A DNA stretch of 64,000 bases from Paenibacillus sp. FSL H8-0048. GTDB lineage: Bacteria; Bacillota; Bacilli; Paenibacillales; Paenibacillaceae. The DNA is taken from contig NZ_JBBODF010000001.1 of assembly GCF_038002825.1 (NCBI RefSeq), forward strand, positions 5,952,001 through 6,016,000. Direction: 5' to 3'. Both the position numbers and the translations under genes were made by a program. Below the pieces are notes generated by a model. It was not told the origin of the DNA. It saw only the letters and a list, made by a program, of their open reading frames with translations, and ran no database searches. Below are positions 17,549-26,716 of this stretch, piece by piece (position 1 is the first letter of the stretch; the number at the start of each line of letters is the position of its first letter).

Positions 17549-18451
17549 TTACTCTGAGCCGATGAACTGGGTCTCGGGCATTCCCTTAAGGTCGCTCAGG
17601 AACTGTCTCATCGCAGAGTTGACATACTTGCCGGACTTGGTGATGACACCTACAGGATGGGTAACCTCAAGCTCAATGATCGGGACGATGCGCAGGGTAC
17701 CGCTTCTGACCTCGGCAGTGACCGATTGCTTGGAGATGACCGCCGCTCCCAGATCAAGCTCGACCATCCGCTTCACTTCCTCGCTGCTGGTCAGCTCCAT
17801 AATCACCAGCGGCTGAATACCGTGCCTTGCCAGCACCTCGTCGACAAATTTCCGGCCGACGGTATCCGGTGAGAGCAGGATGAGCGGGATGGTGCCCAGT
17901 GCCTCGATCCCGGCTGTTTTGACCTGGGCCAGCGGATGGCGGGGCGAAACAACCAGTTCGAAAGTATCATAATACAGGACCGAGGTCGTCATTCCCGGAT
18001 TGCGGCCGATCAGATAGCCGATGCCGACATCCACAATCCCGTTCTCGACTTGCTGGTAGATCTGGGAGGAGGACATGGATGAGATCGAGGTTTTGATATG
18101 AGGGAACTGATCCTGGAAATAGGAGAGCACCCGGGGGAGAATCTGGATGGCGATGGAGGTGGTCGTACCGAGAATAATATGCCCTTGGGGATTCTCTTCG
18201 AGATCGGCAAGGCGCTGCTTAAGCTCATCTACGATTCCAACAATCTGTTCCGCGTGGGCGAGGAAGACCTTGCCCCTGTCCGTCAGCGTCACCGGCTGAT
18301 TCCGGTCAACAAGCTGGGTTTTGAACTCTTCCTCCAGGCTTTTGATCTGGGCCGAGACTGCCGGCTGCGTCAGGTTGAGCAGCTCGCCCGCCTTGCGGAA
18401 GCTCATGGTTTTGGAGATGGTGATCAGTGTTTCGAGCTGGCTGATATTCAT
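17549..18451 (-). CDS. LysR-family transcriptional regulator
   Basis: A 300-residue LysR regulator. The N-terminal helix-turn-helix is MNISQLETLITISKTMSF, followed by LNLTQPAVSAQIKSLEEEF. The rest is a two-lobed effector domain (about 90-295). GGGGGA precedes the ATG. It lies 44 bp upstream of the PHP phosphatase gene on the same strand, but nothing else indicates its target. It belongs to the general CysL/CbbR-like branch. Confidence 0.88.
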   Translation of the reverse strand: MNISQLETLITISKTMSFRKAGELLNLTQPAVSAQIKSLEEEFKTQLVDRNQPVTLTDRGKVFLAHAEQIVGIVDELKQRLADLEENPQGHIILGTTTSIAIQILPRVLSYFQDQFPHIKTSISSMSSSQIYQQVENGIVDVGIGYLIGRNPGMTTSVLYYDTFELVVSPRHPLAQVKTAGIEALGTIPLILLSPDTVGRKFVDEVLARHGIQPLVIMELTSSEEVKRMVELDLGAAVISKQSVTAEVRSGTLRIVPIIELEVTHPVGVITKSGKYVNSAMRQFLSDLKGMPETQFIGSE

Positions 18452-18736
18452 GGACTGTCCCCCTTATGGCTACCGGATGGTGCCGCCGTATATTTGTACA
18501 AACAGGGAAAGCCGCAGCTTTCCGGAGGGCATATGTGCACATGCAAGCTTCCAGAATTAGAGTCTGCAAGCCGCGGATTCTGACAAAGTAGACAGGTACA
18601 AGGGTCGCTGTGAGTGCTGCACTCGGAGGGTGTGACGCCGCAGATCTTACGTTTATTGATTAAATTATAGGAGATTCCTCCCGGGAGGGCAATGTTGCGG
18701 TCCAAACTATCTTCATAAATCATTCGAGCAGACCAT
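18452..18736. other. Intergenic region without a recognised gene
   Basis: Spacer between the divergent LysR and cheX genes. I find no convincing coding frame or RNA gene; the right end holds the cheX promoter. Confidence 0.6.
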
Positions 18737-18762
18737 TAATTTTTGGTGAATAATGCCGATAT
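18737..18762 (+). promoter_or_regulatory. SigD-type promoter of cheX
   Basis: TAAT, 14 bases, then GCCGATAT. The -10 element equals the SigD (flagellar sigma) consensus, the -35 differs from TAAA at one base, and the spacing fits. It lies 77 bp before the start of a chemotaxis gene. Confidence 0.75.
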
Positions 18763-18838
18763 ATGAAGTATAATAAATCATTATTGCATAGGACTTTTGG
18801 TATATGACTAAAGACTGGTCGAGGGGGACAGCACTTTC

Positions 18839-19294
18839 ATGAAAGCAGAAGTAATCAATCCGTTTTTAGAGTCTGCGCGCATTGTTATTGAACAGGTGAT
18901 CCAAGTCTCGCCATCCACCGGTATGCTTGGGATCAAGGATATTGAACTGATCGATGATCATATATGGATTCAAGTGGGAATGACAGGTCAGCTCAGCGGG
19001 GATATTATCTTCGGGATTGCCGAGCAGGTAGCGCTGAAGATCGTGTCTGCCATGATGGGCGGCTATGTGATAACAGAAATGGATGAGATGGGCCAGAGCG
19101 CCATTTCCGAGCTGGGCAATATGATCAGCGGCAATGCCAGTACTATTCTCTCCAATCAGGGGGTGTCGGTAGACATTACCCCGCCGAAGCTGATGAAGTC
19201 CGAGAGCATGACTGTTCTGCCGCGCAAAGCGCTGAGTATTCCTCTTGTGATGGAAGGCATTGGGGAGCTTGATATTCAGGTAATGATCTCTTAG
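18839..19294 (+). CDS. cheX: Chemotaxis phosphatase CheX
   Basis: A 151-residue member of the CheC/CheX/FliY family that dephosphorylates CheY-P to reset flagellar signalling. The single catalytic ExxN motif is ELGN (E91, N94) in AISELGNMISGNA. Single-motif layout and length fit CheX better than CheC, which has two motifs. The protein is cytoplasmic. A SigD-type promoter just upstream supports co-expression with the motility regulon, though no other motility gene is in the window. Confidence 0.9.
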   Translation: MKAEVINPFLESARIVIEQVIQVSPSTGMLGIKDIELIDDHIWIQVGMTGQLSGDIIFGIAEQVALKIVSAMMGGYVITEMDEMGQSAISELGNMISGNASTILSNQGVSVDITPPKLMKSESMTVLPRKALSIPLVMEGIGELDIQVMIS

Positions 19295-19322
19295 GCGGAT
19301 AATCGGGAGTTGAATCTATTCC

Positions 19323-20099
19323 ATGGCATTACAAGGCAAGATTGTGGTAATTACAGGAGCTTCGAGCGGGATTGGCGCGCTTACGGCGCAGATGCTCAGC
19401 GGGCAAGGGGCGATTCCCGTTCTTCTGGCCCGGTCCAGGGACAAGCTGCAGGCGGTTGCGGCGGGCATCCAGGGGGAGCATGGGCTGTTCGTCTGTGATG
19501 TGACCGATGAGGCGGCGGTGAAGCGTACCTTTACGGAGATCCTGGAGCAATACGGCAGAATTGATATTCTGCTCAATAATGCCGGTTACGGCAGGTTTGC
19601 GGCTTTTACAGAGATGGAGTCTGAAGAGTTCGCTGATATGATGGATGTTAACTATATGGGAATTGTGCGCTGCACCAAGGCTGTCGTTCCTCATATGCTT
19701 ACGCGCGGCAGCGGTCAGATCGTGAATGTGGCCTCCATGGCCGGCAAAATCGGAACCGCACGCTCAGTGTCCTACACGGCCACCAAGCATGCCGTTCTCG
19801 GCTTCACCAATGCGCTCCGGCAGGAGCTGCGGAGGAGCGGGATTATTGTCTCGGCTGTGAACCCCGGCCCCATCGCGACCGAATTCTTCAAGACCGCCGA
19901 CCCTTCCGGTAATTATGAACGAAGCGTAAGCCGGATCATGATGACGCCGCAGCATGTGTCCGCGAAGATCGTCAAGCTGATGGATAAGGGTAAAGAGGAA
20001 GTGGACCTGCCCGCTCTGGCAGGCTTCGGCATCCGGCTCTATGGCCTGTTCCCGCGGCTGGCAGACAAGCTGACCTATAACCTGATGAACAGAAAATGA
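19323..20099 (+). CDS. Short-chain dehydrogenase/reductase
   Basis: A classical SDR of 258 residues resembling B. subtilis YqjQ. The NAD(P)-binding motif TGASSGIG is at residues 11-18. The motif NNAGYG, the catalytic serine in NVASMAGK and the YxxxK of SYTATKHA are all present. The C-terminal part (RLYGLFPRLADKLTYNLMNRK) is basic and may touch the membrane. The substrate is unknown. It starts 28 bp after cheX with only a weak GGGAG, and may share its transcript. Confidence 0.87.
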   Translation: MALQGKIVVITGASSGIGALTAQMLSGQGAIPVLLARSRDKLQAVAAGIQGEHGLFVCDVTDEAAVKRTFTEILEQYGRIDILLNNAGYGRFAAFTEMESEEFADMMDVNYMGIVRCTKAVVPHMLTRGSGQIVNVASMAGKIGTARSVSYTATKHAVLGFTNALRQELRRSGIIVSAVNPGPIATEFFKTADPSGNYERSVSRIMMTPQHVSAKIVKLMDKGKEEVDLPALAGFGIRLYGLFPRLADKLTYNLMNRK

Positions 20100-20195
20100 A
20101 TAAATTGTAGCTTCGATGTATGGCGTGAAGACTTGTCCCCCTTTGGTATACAGGATGGTAAGACCGTTTAAATACGGCCCCAGCTTAGATTTTAT

Positions 20196-20224
20196 GGCCT
20201 TCCATTTGGTGGAGAGGCCTTTTT
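20196..20224 (+). terminator. Terminator between SDR and helicase genes
   Basis: GGCCTTCCA-TTTGG-TGGAGAGGCC followed by five T's. Confidence 0.75.
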
Positions 20225-20272
20225 GGCATATAATGAACATATTATCTTAAGTGAAAAGGATGAAACCCTATT

Positions 20273-21763
20273 ATGAATAAAGCTTCTTTTGCGGCTATCG
20301 GCATCCAGGAAGACCTTGCTGCCCGGTTGTCTGAATTCGGCATCACCGAACCATCCCCTGTACAGGAGCAGACGATTCCGCTTCTGCTGGAAGGAAGAGA
20401 TGTTCTGGCCGCATCCCAGACAGGAACAGGCAAGACACTGGCTTATCTGCTGCCGCTGCTGCAAGGGATTAACCCGGATTCGAAAGCGGTGCAAAAGCTG
20501 GTGCTGGCCCCAACCCAGGAACTGGCGATGCAGATTCTCCGTGAAGCAGAGCGCTACGGGGCACACCGGGGCATCCGGGCCATAGGGCTGATCGGCGGGG
20601 CGGCGATTAAGCGCCAGATTGACAAGCTGCGGGAGCATCCGCATCTGGTGGTAGGCACCCCGGGACGCATCCGTGAGCTGATCGGGCTGCGCAAGCTCAA
20701 GATGCATGAGGTGAGCACGATTATTCTCGATGAGGCGGATCAGATGTTCCAGCTTAGCGGCGCGGGCGAAGTAACGAAGATCGTCAGCAGCGCGCTGCGT
20801 ACGCGGCAGCTGGTTATGCTGTCGGCTACGATTGGACCGGAGACCCGTTTGCTGGCGAACCGGGAGATGAAGAATCCGGCGGAGGTCGGCATCGATCCCG
20901 GCATGATGACTGCCCAGAGCCTGGAGCACCACTATGTGGTGTGCGAGGAGCGGAACAAGATCGATATGCTGCGCCGGGTGATCCGCCACTATAAGCCGGA
21001 CCGGGCCATTGTCTTCGTGAATGCGACCGACGACATCGCTGAAGTAACGGCGAAGCTGAACCACCTGGGCCTTCCGGCCGCAGCGCTGTACGGCGATGCC
21101 GACAAGGTGACGCGCGCAAACGTGCTGACCCGCTTCCGGGACGGCAAGCTTAAGGTTCTGGTCGCCAGTGATGTAGCGGCGCGGGGCCTGGACATTGAGA
21201 ATCTGACGCTTGTCGTCAGCTTCGATCCGGCCTTTGACTCCGAGCACTATGTCCACCGTGCCGGACGGACCGGGCGCATGGGCAAACGCGGCTTATCCGT
21301 AACGATCGTTACGGAGCAGCAGACGTTCATCATGCGCAAATTCGCCCGCGAGCTGGATATCCAGCTGGACGAGCGGGAGATGGCCTTCGGCAAGGCGCTG
21401 GCGGAAGGCGAACGCGCCGAGCTGCGCAGCGGCGGCGTGAAGGAGCGCCGCGAAGGGGCTGAACCACGCGGCGGCATTGCAGCGCCGCGCACCGGCAAGC
21501 CGCAGGTGCGGACCTCGGCGGCTGGAACAGCAGCCGGAGGGACGGGCGGCGACGCTCCGGCAGGCCAGCCGGGGCTAGCTACCGGCGGCAGTGGCGTTAC
21601 GGTGCGGCGCGAGCAGCACCGGCCGGGAGTGAGCGCCGGCACGCGCAGCGCGGCGGGGCCGGGGGGCAAGGCCCGCAGCCAGGCGGAGCGGGAGCAGAAC
21701 CGCAAGAATAAGGGAGCCCCGAAATGGCTCAAGAACAAAACCCCGAGAGGTGACGGTCAATGA
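20273..21763 (+). CDS. DEAD-box ATP-dependent RNA helicase
   Basis: A 496-residue helicase that remodels RNA using ATP. Motifs in order: Q motif (PSPVQEQT), Walker A (ASQTGTGKT, K54), PTQEL, GTPGR, DEAD (ILDEADQMF), SAT (MLSATIG), and in domain 2 ARGLDIENL and HRAGRTGR. After about residue 375 the chain becomes a low-complexity Gly/Ala/Arg-rich tail ending in a basic KNKGAPKWLKNK, typical of RNA-binding tails in cold-shock or ribosome-assembly helicases. Its stop overlaps the ecsA start (ATGA), so the genes are probably co-transcribed. Confidence 0.93.
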   Translation: MNKASFAAIGIQEDLAARLSEFGITEPSPVQEQTIPLLLEGRDVLAASQTGTGKTLAYLLPLLQGINPDSKAVQKLVLAPTQELAMQILREAERYGAHRGIRAIGLIGGAAIKRQIDKLREHPHLVVGTPGRIRELIGLRKLKMHEVSTIILDEADQMFQLSGAGEVTKIVSSALRTRQLVMLSATIGPETRLLANREMKNPAEVGIDPGMMTAQSLEHHYVVCEERNKIDMLRRVIRHYKPDRAIVFVNATDDIAEVTAKLNHLGLPAAALYGDADKVTRANVLTRFRDGKLKVLVASDVAARGLDIENLTLVVSFDPAFDSEHYVHRAGRTGRMGKRGLSVTIVTEQQTFIMRKFARELDIQLDEREMAFGKALAEGERAELRSGGVKERREGAEPRGGIAAPRTGKPQVRTSAAGTAAGGTGGDAPAGQPGLATGGSGVTVRREQHRPGVSAGTRSAAGPGGKARSQAEREQNRKNKGAPKWLKNKTPRGDGQ

Positions 21764-22506
21764 ATACAGCTCCCGTATTGGAAATTACGGGCCTCAGCGG
21801 AGGCTACAGCCTGAACAAGCCGGTGCTGCATGACATCGGCCTGCAGGTGCAGCCCGGTGAGATGGTTGGGTTAATCGGACTGAACGGTGCGGGCAAGAGC
21901 ACTACAATGAAGCATATCCTGGGGCTGATGTCCCCGCATAAGGGTGAGATTACGGTACAGGGGAAGACGCGCAGCAGCGATCCCGGGAGCTACCACAGTG
22001 CGCTGTCCTTCGTGCCGGAATCCCCTCTGCTCTATGAGGAAATGACGGTTCGTGAGCATGTGGAATTCACGGCCAGAGCATATGGCGTGGAGCGCAGTGA
22101 TTATGAATCACGCACCAGCCAGCTGGCTGCACTCTTCAATATGGAGGACAAGATGGATACCTTGTCCTCTCATCTGTCTAAGGGAATGAAGCAGAAGGTG
22201 ATGATCATGTGCGCGTTCGTAGCGCGCCCGGCCCTGTATGTGATCGACGAGCCGTTCCTCGGCCTTGACCCGCTGGGTATCCGCTCTCTGCTGGATTTCA
22301 TGCTGGACCTGAAGAAGTCCGGAGCTTCAATTCTGCTCAGCTCGCATATTCTCTCCACGATTGAGAACTATTGTGACCGGTTCATTGTGCTGCATGGCGG
22401 CAAAGTGATTGCGGAGGGAACGCTGGCCGAGATGACCGCGAAGGCCGGGCGGCAGGGCTTGAATTTGGAGCAGCTGTTCTACGAGCTGGTTCAGGGAGGG
22501 AAATGA
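21760..22506 (+). CDS. ecsA: ABC transporter ATP-binding protein, EcsA-like
   Basis: A 248-residue ATPase. Walker A is GLNGAGKST, the signature region is SSHLSKGMKQK and Walker B is YVIDEPFLGLDP. A switch histidine follows in LSSHIL. Length and sequence match EcsA, and the next gene looks like EcsB, its permease. In B. subtilis Ecs affects intramembrane proteolysis by RasP, protein secretion and sporulation; a similar role is assumed. It overlaps the helicase stop by four bases. Confidence 0.88.
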   Translation: MNTAPVLEITGLSGGYSLNKPVLHDIGLQVQPGEMVGLIGLNGAGKSTTMKHILGLMSPHKGEITVQGKTRSSDPGSYHSALSFVPESPLLYEEMTVREHVEFTARAYGVERSDYESRTSQLAALFNMEDKMDTLSSHLSKGMKQKVMIMCAFVARPALYVIDEPFLGLDPLGIRSLLDFMLDLKKSGASILLSSHILSTIENYCDRFIVLHGGKVIAEGTLAEMTAKAGRQGLNLEQLFYELVQGGK

Positions 22507-22507
22507 T

Positions 22508-23728
22508 ATGGATTTGAAGGAGCTGCGCCGGCAGCGGCGCAGCCGGTTCACAGGCAGCCTGATCCCTTATGCCGGATATATCATTCAGAGCGGGGTAGCC
22601 ATGGTGTTCCTGCTGGTGTTGATTATGTTCTCCGCCTGGTATACAGCGCTGCTGCGCGATATTCCCTCTGGCATACCGATCCGCTGGATTATGTTCGTCC
22701 TGCTGGTGCCTGCGGCGGTGCACAGCAGCTTCCGGACGTATCTGCAGACCCCGGATACGATCTTCCTGCTGCCGCAGGGCCACCGGATGAGAGAGTATTT
22801 CGCCCCGTCCTGGGTCAGCGGCAATGTGTGGAAGATTCTGCGCATGGCCTTCATCCTCATTACATTATGGCCGCTGTACATACGCACCGAGGAGTCACCC
22901 CGGGGACTGCTGGCTACCCTGCTGGTGCTGATTCTGGTCAAGCTGTTATCCAGCTACGGGTTATGGCGGGAGACGGCGATGCTCTCCCGCCCCGCTGCGG
23001 CAGGTTATAACTTGTTGCGTTGGGCAGTAGGTGGTCTAATGGTTGCCGCATGGTTATGGCAGCCGTCCATGCGCGCCCTGATCTTCATCCTGATTCTGGC
23101 CGCAGCCTATGTGGCCGCACTGGCTGTTCCAGGACGGCATGCTGTTCCGTGGGAACGCCTAATCACTATGGAAAAGAATCAGGGGACCCGGGCGCTGATG
23201 GTCCTTGGCTGGTTCGTCGATGTTCCGGGACGCGAGCAGCGGGTCTATGCCCGCCGTTATCTGTCGCGTTGGGGCAGCGGACTGAGCTGGCAGCGGGATT
23301 CCGCCTACCGGTTCCTCTTGACCAAAAGCTTCGCCCGGGGGGATGTCTTCGGCATCGTCCTGCGGATGGCTGTGCTGGATCTGTTCCTGGTCTGGATGAT
23401 GAAGGACAGCTACCTCGGCAGCGGCATCTATGTATTCTTCCTCTTCCTGATGGGCATTCAGCTGACGGCACTGCGCAAGCTGCACAGCGAATCGTTCTGG
23501 CTGACCGTCTACCCGCTGCCGGAGGGCAGCAAGGGCAAGGGAACGATCCAGTTTGTATTCCGGGCCCATCTGGTCCTGGCGCTGCTGACCGGATTGCCGC
23601 TCCTGCTTCAGGCCGGGCAGCGGCCGTTGGAAGTGCTGGCTACCTTCGCCTGCGGATTCCTGCTGGCGTATCTGTTCAAGGTCAACTCCACCCGCAAGGA
23701 AGCGCGTATGGATGAAGACGACCTGTAG
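22508..23728 (+). CDS. ecsB: ABC transporter permease, EcsB-like
   Basis: A polytopic membrane protein of 406 residues. The basic start MDLKELRRQRRSRF is typical of EcsB. At least eight hydrophobic helices follow, some in the C-terminal third (LFLVWMMKDSYLG and IYVFFLFLMGIQLTAL). It lies one base after ecsA and completes that exporter. No ecsC is present. A strong hairpin terminator follows within about 30 bp. Confidence 0.85.
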   Translation: MDLKELRRQRRSRFTGSLIPYAGYIIQSGVAMVFLLVLIMFSAWYTALLRDIPSGIPIRWIMFVLLVPAAVHSSFRTYLQTPDTIFLLPQGHRMREYFAPSWVSGNVWKILRMAFILITLWPLYIRTEESPRGLLATLLVLILVKLLSSYGLWRETAMLSRPAAAGYNLLRWAVGGLMVAAWLWQPSMRALIFILILAAAYVAALAVPGRHAVPWERLITMEKNQGTRALMVLGWFVDVPGREQRVYARRYLSRWGSGLSWQRDSAYRFLLTKSFARGDVFGIVLRMAVLDLFLVWMMKDSYLGSGIYVFFLFLMGIQLTALRKLHSESFWLTVYPLPEGSKGKGTIQFVFRAHLVLALLTGLPLLLQAGQRPLEVLATFACGFLLAYLFKVNSTRKEARMDEDDL

Positions 23729-23799
23729 ACACCCGCAAGCGGGTGTGCTTATCACAAATGGCCTCAGGCTCTCGCGGATGCGGAGTCTGAGGCCATTTT
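23729..23799 (+). terminator. Two hairpins ending the ecsAB transcript
   Basis: ACACCCGC-AAGC..GGGTGT (23729-23746) is followed by AAATGGCCTCAG..CTGAGGCCATTTT (23756-23799). The second is a strong terminator and may work in both directions. Confidence 0.85.
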
Positions 23800-23914
23800 C
23801 AGAAGCAAAGAATGTATGCAAGGGAATTCCCTCTTCATATCAGCTGGAGCAGGGAATGCTATAACACGTGGATCGGAGAGAGCGCGCAGCTCCCTCCAGG
23901 GGACTCACTCCCTG

Positions 23915-24028
23915 TTAGACAAAGAGTGAACGGCTGATGATAACCAGCAGGATAAAGAGAACCAGAATCGCTCCAGTGCTTGTGAACCCGCCGCCGTATC
24001 CGTATCCGCCTCTAACTTCTTCGCTCAT
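23915..24028 (-). CDS. YjcZ-family small sporulation membrane protein
   Basis: A 37-residue protein, MSEEVRGGYGYGGGFTST followed by the hydrophobic helix GAILVLFILLVIISRSLFV. The Gly/Tyr-rich start and single C-terminal helix are diagnostic of the YjcZ family of small sporulation proteins. AAAGGGGA lies 7 bases before the ATG. About 50 bases upstream of the ATG is a mother-cell-type promoter. The precise function of YjcZ proteins is unknown to me; they are thought to sit in a membrane of the developing spore. Confidence 0.9.
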   Translation of the reverse strand: MSEEVRGGYGYGGGFTSTGAILVLFILLVIISRSLFV

Positions 24029-24075
24029 TGTTCATTCCCCTTTCGCGTGTGAGTGTGTTGTACTTGAGTACATCG

Positions 24076-24105
24076 TATTGTATGTGCGGAGGGAAGAACG
24101 TGTAT
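24076..24105 (-). promoter_or_regulatory. SigE/SigK-like promoter of the YjcZ gene
   Basis: On the minus strand the -10 box is CATACAATA (complement of 24076-24084), matching both SigE (CATACANT) and SigK (CATAnnnTA). An ATA lies 18 bases upstream (24103-24105). Either mother-cell sigma factor could use it. Confidence 0.55.
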
Positions 24106-24128
24106 AGGCCAATGCCATAGCCACGGGC

Positions 24129-24162
24129 AAAAAAAATCAGCCCCGGCCTTCCGGGGCTGACG
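24129..24162 (-). terminator. Terminator of the aminotransferase gene
   Basis: On the minus strand, GTCAGCCCCGG-AAGG-CCGGGGCTGA is followed by a run of T's. Confidence 0.9.
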
Positions 24163-24181
24163 CAGGTATGCAAAGGGATGC

Positions 24182-25483
24182 TCAGGCCTTCTCCAAATCA
24201 CGGACGCCCGCATAGACCAGATCGAACAGATCCTCCAGCTGATCCTCCTCGATACAGGAGAAAGCAATACGCAGGTCACTCTCGCCAAGGGCGATGGTGC
24301 CCAGGCCGTAGGTGTGGATCAGGTGGAGCCGCAGATCTTCCGCTGAGACGGTAAAGAGCTTCAGGCACATGAAGTACCCGGAGTTGAACGGATAATAGGT
24401 CCACACATCATTACCGTATTTGCCGCTGTCCAGCAGCGACTTCACTTTGTTGGCCCGGCCTTTCATGATCAGGAATTTCTCTTCCTTTTGGGCTGAGAAT
24501 TCCGGTGCCTTGAGTGCGTCGAGTACGAAGGTCTGCGACGGATGCGCGCCGCTGGAGATGGTAGCCCGGATAATGCCGAGCGTTTTTTGTTCCAGCGCAG
24601 CCAGCAGCTCCTTGTTCTCCGAAGCGTAGGTGATGAAGCCGACGCGGAAGCCCCAGACGAATTCTTCCTTGGTGGCTCCGTCAATCTTGACCGCCAGCAC
24701 GCGCGGATGCAGATTCGCCAGCTTGCCGAACAGGGATTCCTTGAGTGAATCCTCGAAAAAGAGTCCGAAATAAGCGTCGTCGCTCACCACTACCACATTA
24801 ATGCCTTCTTCGGCAGCACGCAGGATAGCGGCAACAATGGCCTCGCCTTCTGCAAGGCCTGGCGTATATCCGGTTGGATTATTCGGGAAGTTAAGCAGGA
24901 CGATGGCTTTGCCGCGGTCCTTCTGGGCCAGCAGGGCATCCAGCAGGCCTTCGCTGTTGAAGCTCATGTCCTCCGTGAAGAGCGGGTAATTCACGGTTTC
25001 GGTCAGCCGGCGGATGCCGAAGGTCAGCTCGTAGTTCTCCCAGTTTTTGTCCGGATAAATGACGGCATCTCCTTGCTCTGCGAACAGATCGGCAACGATG
25101 CTAAGCCCGTGGGTCAGCGCATTCGTGACGATTGGATTACTGAAAGACTTGCCTTCAAGCGACGGATTCTCACGCAGCATCTTCTCCCGCCAGACGGAGC
25201 GGAGCTCCGGCTTGCCTGCTGGAGGCGCATAACCGTACAGGTCTTTGGGACTGTAAGCGGAGAGCTTATCCTGGATTACGCCAAGGTGCATCGGCAACCC
25301 GTTCTCGGTAGCAATCCCGATGGTGGCGTTATACTTTTTAGCATGAGCCGTTGCCTCTGCGGATTGGCTCAGAATCCCCTCTTTGGGGAAATAGATGGCT
25401 TTACCGAGACTCGAGAGCATATCGTATACATGTTCATTGCCTGCCTTGATGCTGTCATTCAATTGTCCAGCCAGTGGATTCAT
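24182..25483 (-). CDS. Class I/II pyridoxal-phosphate aminotransferase
   Basis: A 433-residue fold-type I aminotransferase. Visible blocks are the substrate-loop region YGYAPPAGKPELRSVW, the helix after NALTHGLSIVADLF, LLNFPNNPTGYTPG, VVVSDDAYFGLFF and the PLP-lysine region KIDGATKEEFVWGFRVGF. Two in-frame ATGs stand close together; the one at 25483 is preferred because GGAAGG lies 9 bases upstream. The amino acid substrate is uncertain; aromatic or branched substrates are possible. It is cytoplasmic and transcribed alone. Confidence 0.87.
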   Translation of the reverse strand: MNPLAGQLNDSIKAGNEHVYDMLSSLGKAIYFPKEGILSQSAEATAHAKKYNATIGIATENGLPMHLGVIQDKLSAYSPKDLYGYAPPAGKPELRSVWREKMLRENPSLEGKSFSNPIVTNALTHGLSIVADLFAEQGDAVIYPDKNWENYELTFGIRRLTETVNYPLFTEDMSFNSEGLLDALLAQKDRGKAIVLLNFPNNPTGYTPGLAEGEAIVAAILRAAEEGINVVVVSDDAYFGLFFEDSLKESLFGKLANLHPRVLAVKIDGATKEEFVWGFRVGFITYASENKELLAALEQKTLGIIRATISSGAHPSQTFVLDALKAPEFSAQKEEKFLIMKGRANKVKSLLDSGKYGNDVWTYYPFNSGYFMCLKLFTVSAEDLRLHLIHTYGLGTIALGESDLRIAFSCIEEDQLEDLFDLVYAGVRDLEKA

Positions 25484-25706
25484 CAGTTTCATCCTTCCGG
25501 TATTCTTCTGGGATATATACGTTAACATTGCCTAACATTATAACACCGTGGATTGCCGCCGTCACTGAGTAATGCGGTGATTTGATAAATAGTTTTGGAA
25601 TCCGGCGGCGGTCTGCTCCATTGCGGCATGCGGAAGATGTACAAACAGGAACCGGACAAGGTATTATGAAAAGTAAGCTTACGCTACATTTATAGGAGGG
25701 AACGAT

Positions 25707-26492
25707 ATGCTTCATGCATCGCCATCCTCTTTTGTCATCCTCCCGGCTCTGGCGAAGATTGTCTGTGAACCGGGCTGGAAATGGCAGAAAAGAGAGAAGC
25801 CGCTGCAAAACTATGACTTGTTCTATGTCTGGAGTGGAGAGGGTACGGTTGTGCGTAGCGGCGTGCCCTATCAGGTAGGGAAGGGAAGCTGCTTCCTGTT
25901 CCGGCCGGGGGATTATACCAGTGCCACACATAATCCGCAGAAACCGCTTGTCATTACATATATTCACTTCGATGTGACGGAGGAGGTCACAGAGCTGCCG
26001 GCCCCTTACCATGAGCTGACGGAGACGGTGGAGTTCGAGCATCTGCTGGCCCGTTATGTCCGGCTGTTCCTGGTGCAGACTTATGCGGCGGAGGAGGAGG
26101 GGCGTCTGATTCTGAAGCAGCTCATGATTCATCTGCTGCGCCAGGATCAGGCAAGGCCGGTCGAGCGCCATGTCAGCAACCAGCTGGCGGAGGTGATCCA
26201 CGAGGTCGCCAACTATGTCAGCCAGCATCCCGGGGCGGCGCACCGGGTAGAGGATCTGGCCGCCCGGGCGGGGTTGTCCCCGCGTTACTTCTCAATCAAG
26301 TTCAAGGAGATCACCGGCTCCTCGGTCCAGTCCTATGTGATCCGTGCACGGATCGAACGGGCGCAGCATCTGCTGCTGTATGCGGGCATGAACGTCACGG
26401 AGGTGGCGGATGCGCTCGGCTACCGGGACATCTTCTTTTTCAGCCGCCAATTCAAGCAGCACACCGGGAAAAGTCCTTCGGAGATCCGCTGA
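25707..26492 (+). CDS. AraC-family transcriptional regulator with cupin-like sensor
   Basis: A 261-residue regulator. The N-terminal half is a beta-rich AraC/cupin ligand pocket (YDLFYVWSGEGTVVRSGVPY, CFLFRPGDYTSA). The C-terminal half holds two helix-turn-helix motifs (VEDLAARAGLSPRYFSIKFKE and VTEVADALGYRDIFFFSRQF). TAGGAGGG precedes the ATG. It is divergent from the aminotransferase gene across about 220 bp. Such regulators commonly respond to sugars; no target is evident here. Confidence 0.88.
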   Translation: MLHASPSSFVILPALAKIVCEPGWKWQKREKPLQNYDLFYVWSGEGTVVRSGVPYQVGKGSCFLFRPGDYTSATHNPQKPLVITYIHFDVTEEVTELPAPYHELTETVEFEHLLARYVRLFLVQTYAAEEEGRLILKQLMIHLLRQDQARPVERHVSNQLAEVIHEVANYVSQHPGAAHRVEDLAARAGLSPRYFSIKFKEITGSSVQSYVIRARIERAQHLLLYAGMNVTEVADALGYRDIFFFSRQFKQHTGKSPSEIR

Positions 26493-26716
26493 AGCGGCGG
26501 GGAGTATCGTGCTGAGTGTGGTATAGGTACTTCGGGTGTTAGATGTGCTGTGTGTGCTGTGTATGCTGAGTCCGTTTGCCCTGCGTGATCTGGCAGAATA
26601 GCTGAAATAGCGGCTTCCCAGTCCGCGAGTCAGGCCTGAAGTTGAAGCGCACACTGCACTGTGACACAATAAAGGAAAGCACAGCAAAATATATACACGG
26701 GAGAAGGAGCATACTT

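Noticed and set aside
21247-21738. Antisense frames in the helicase tail and similar ones at 54516-54894
   Set aside because: Products of extreme GC and Arg/Ala/Gly codons; the sense frames are well supported.
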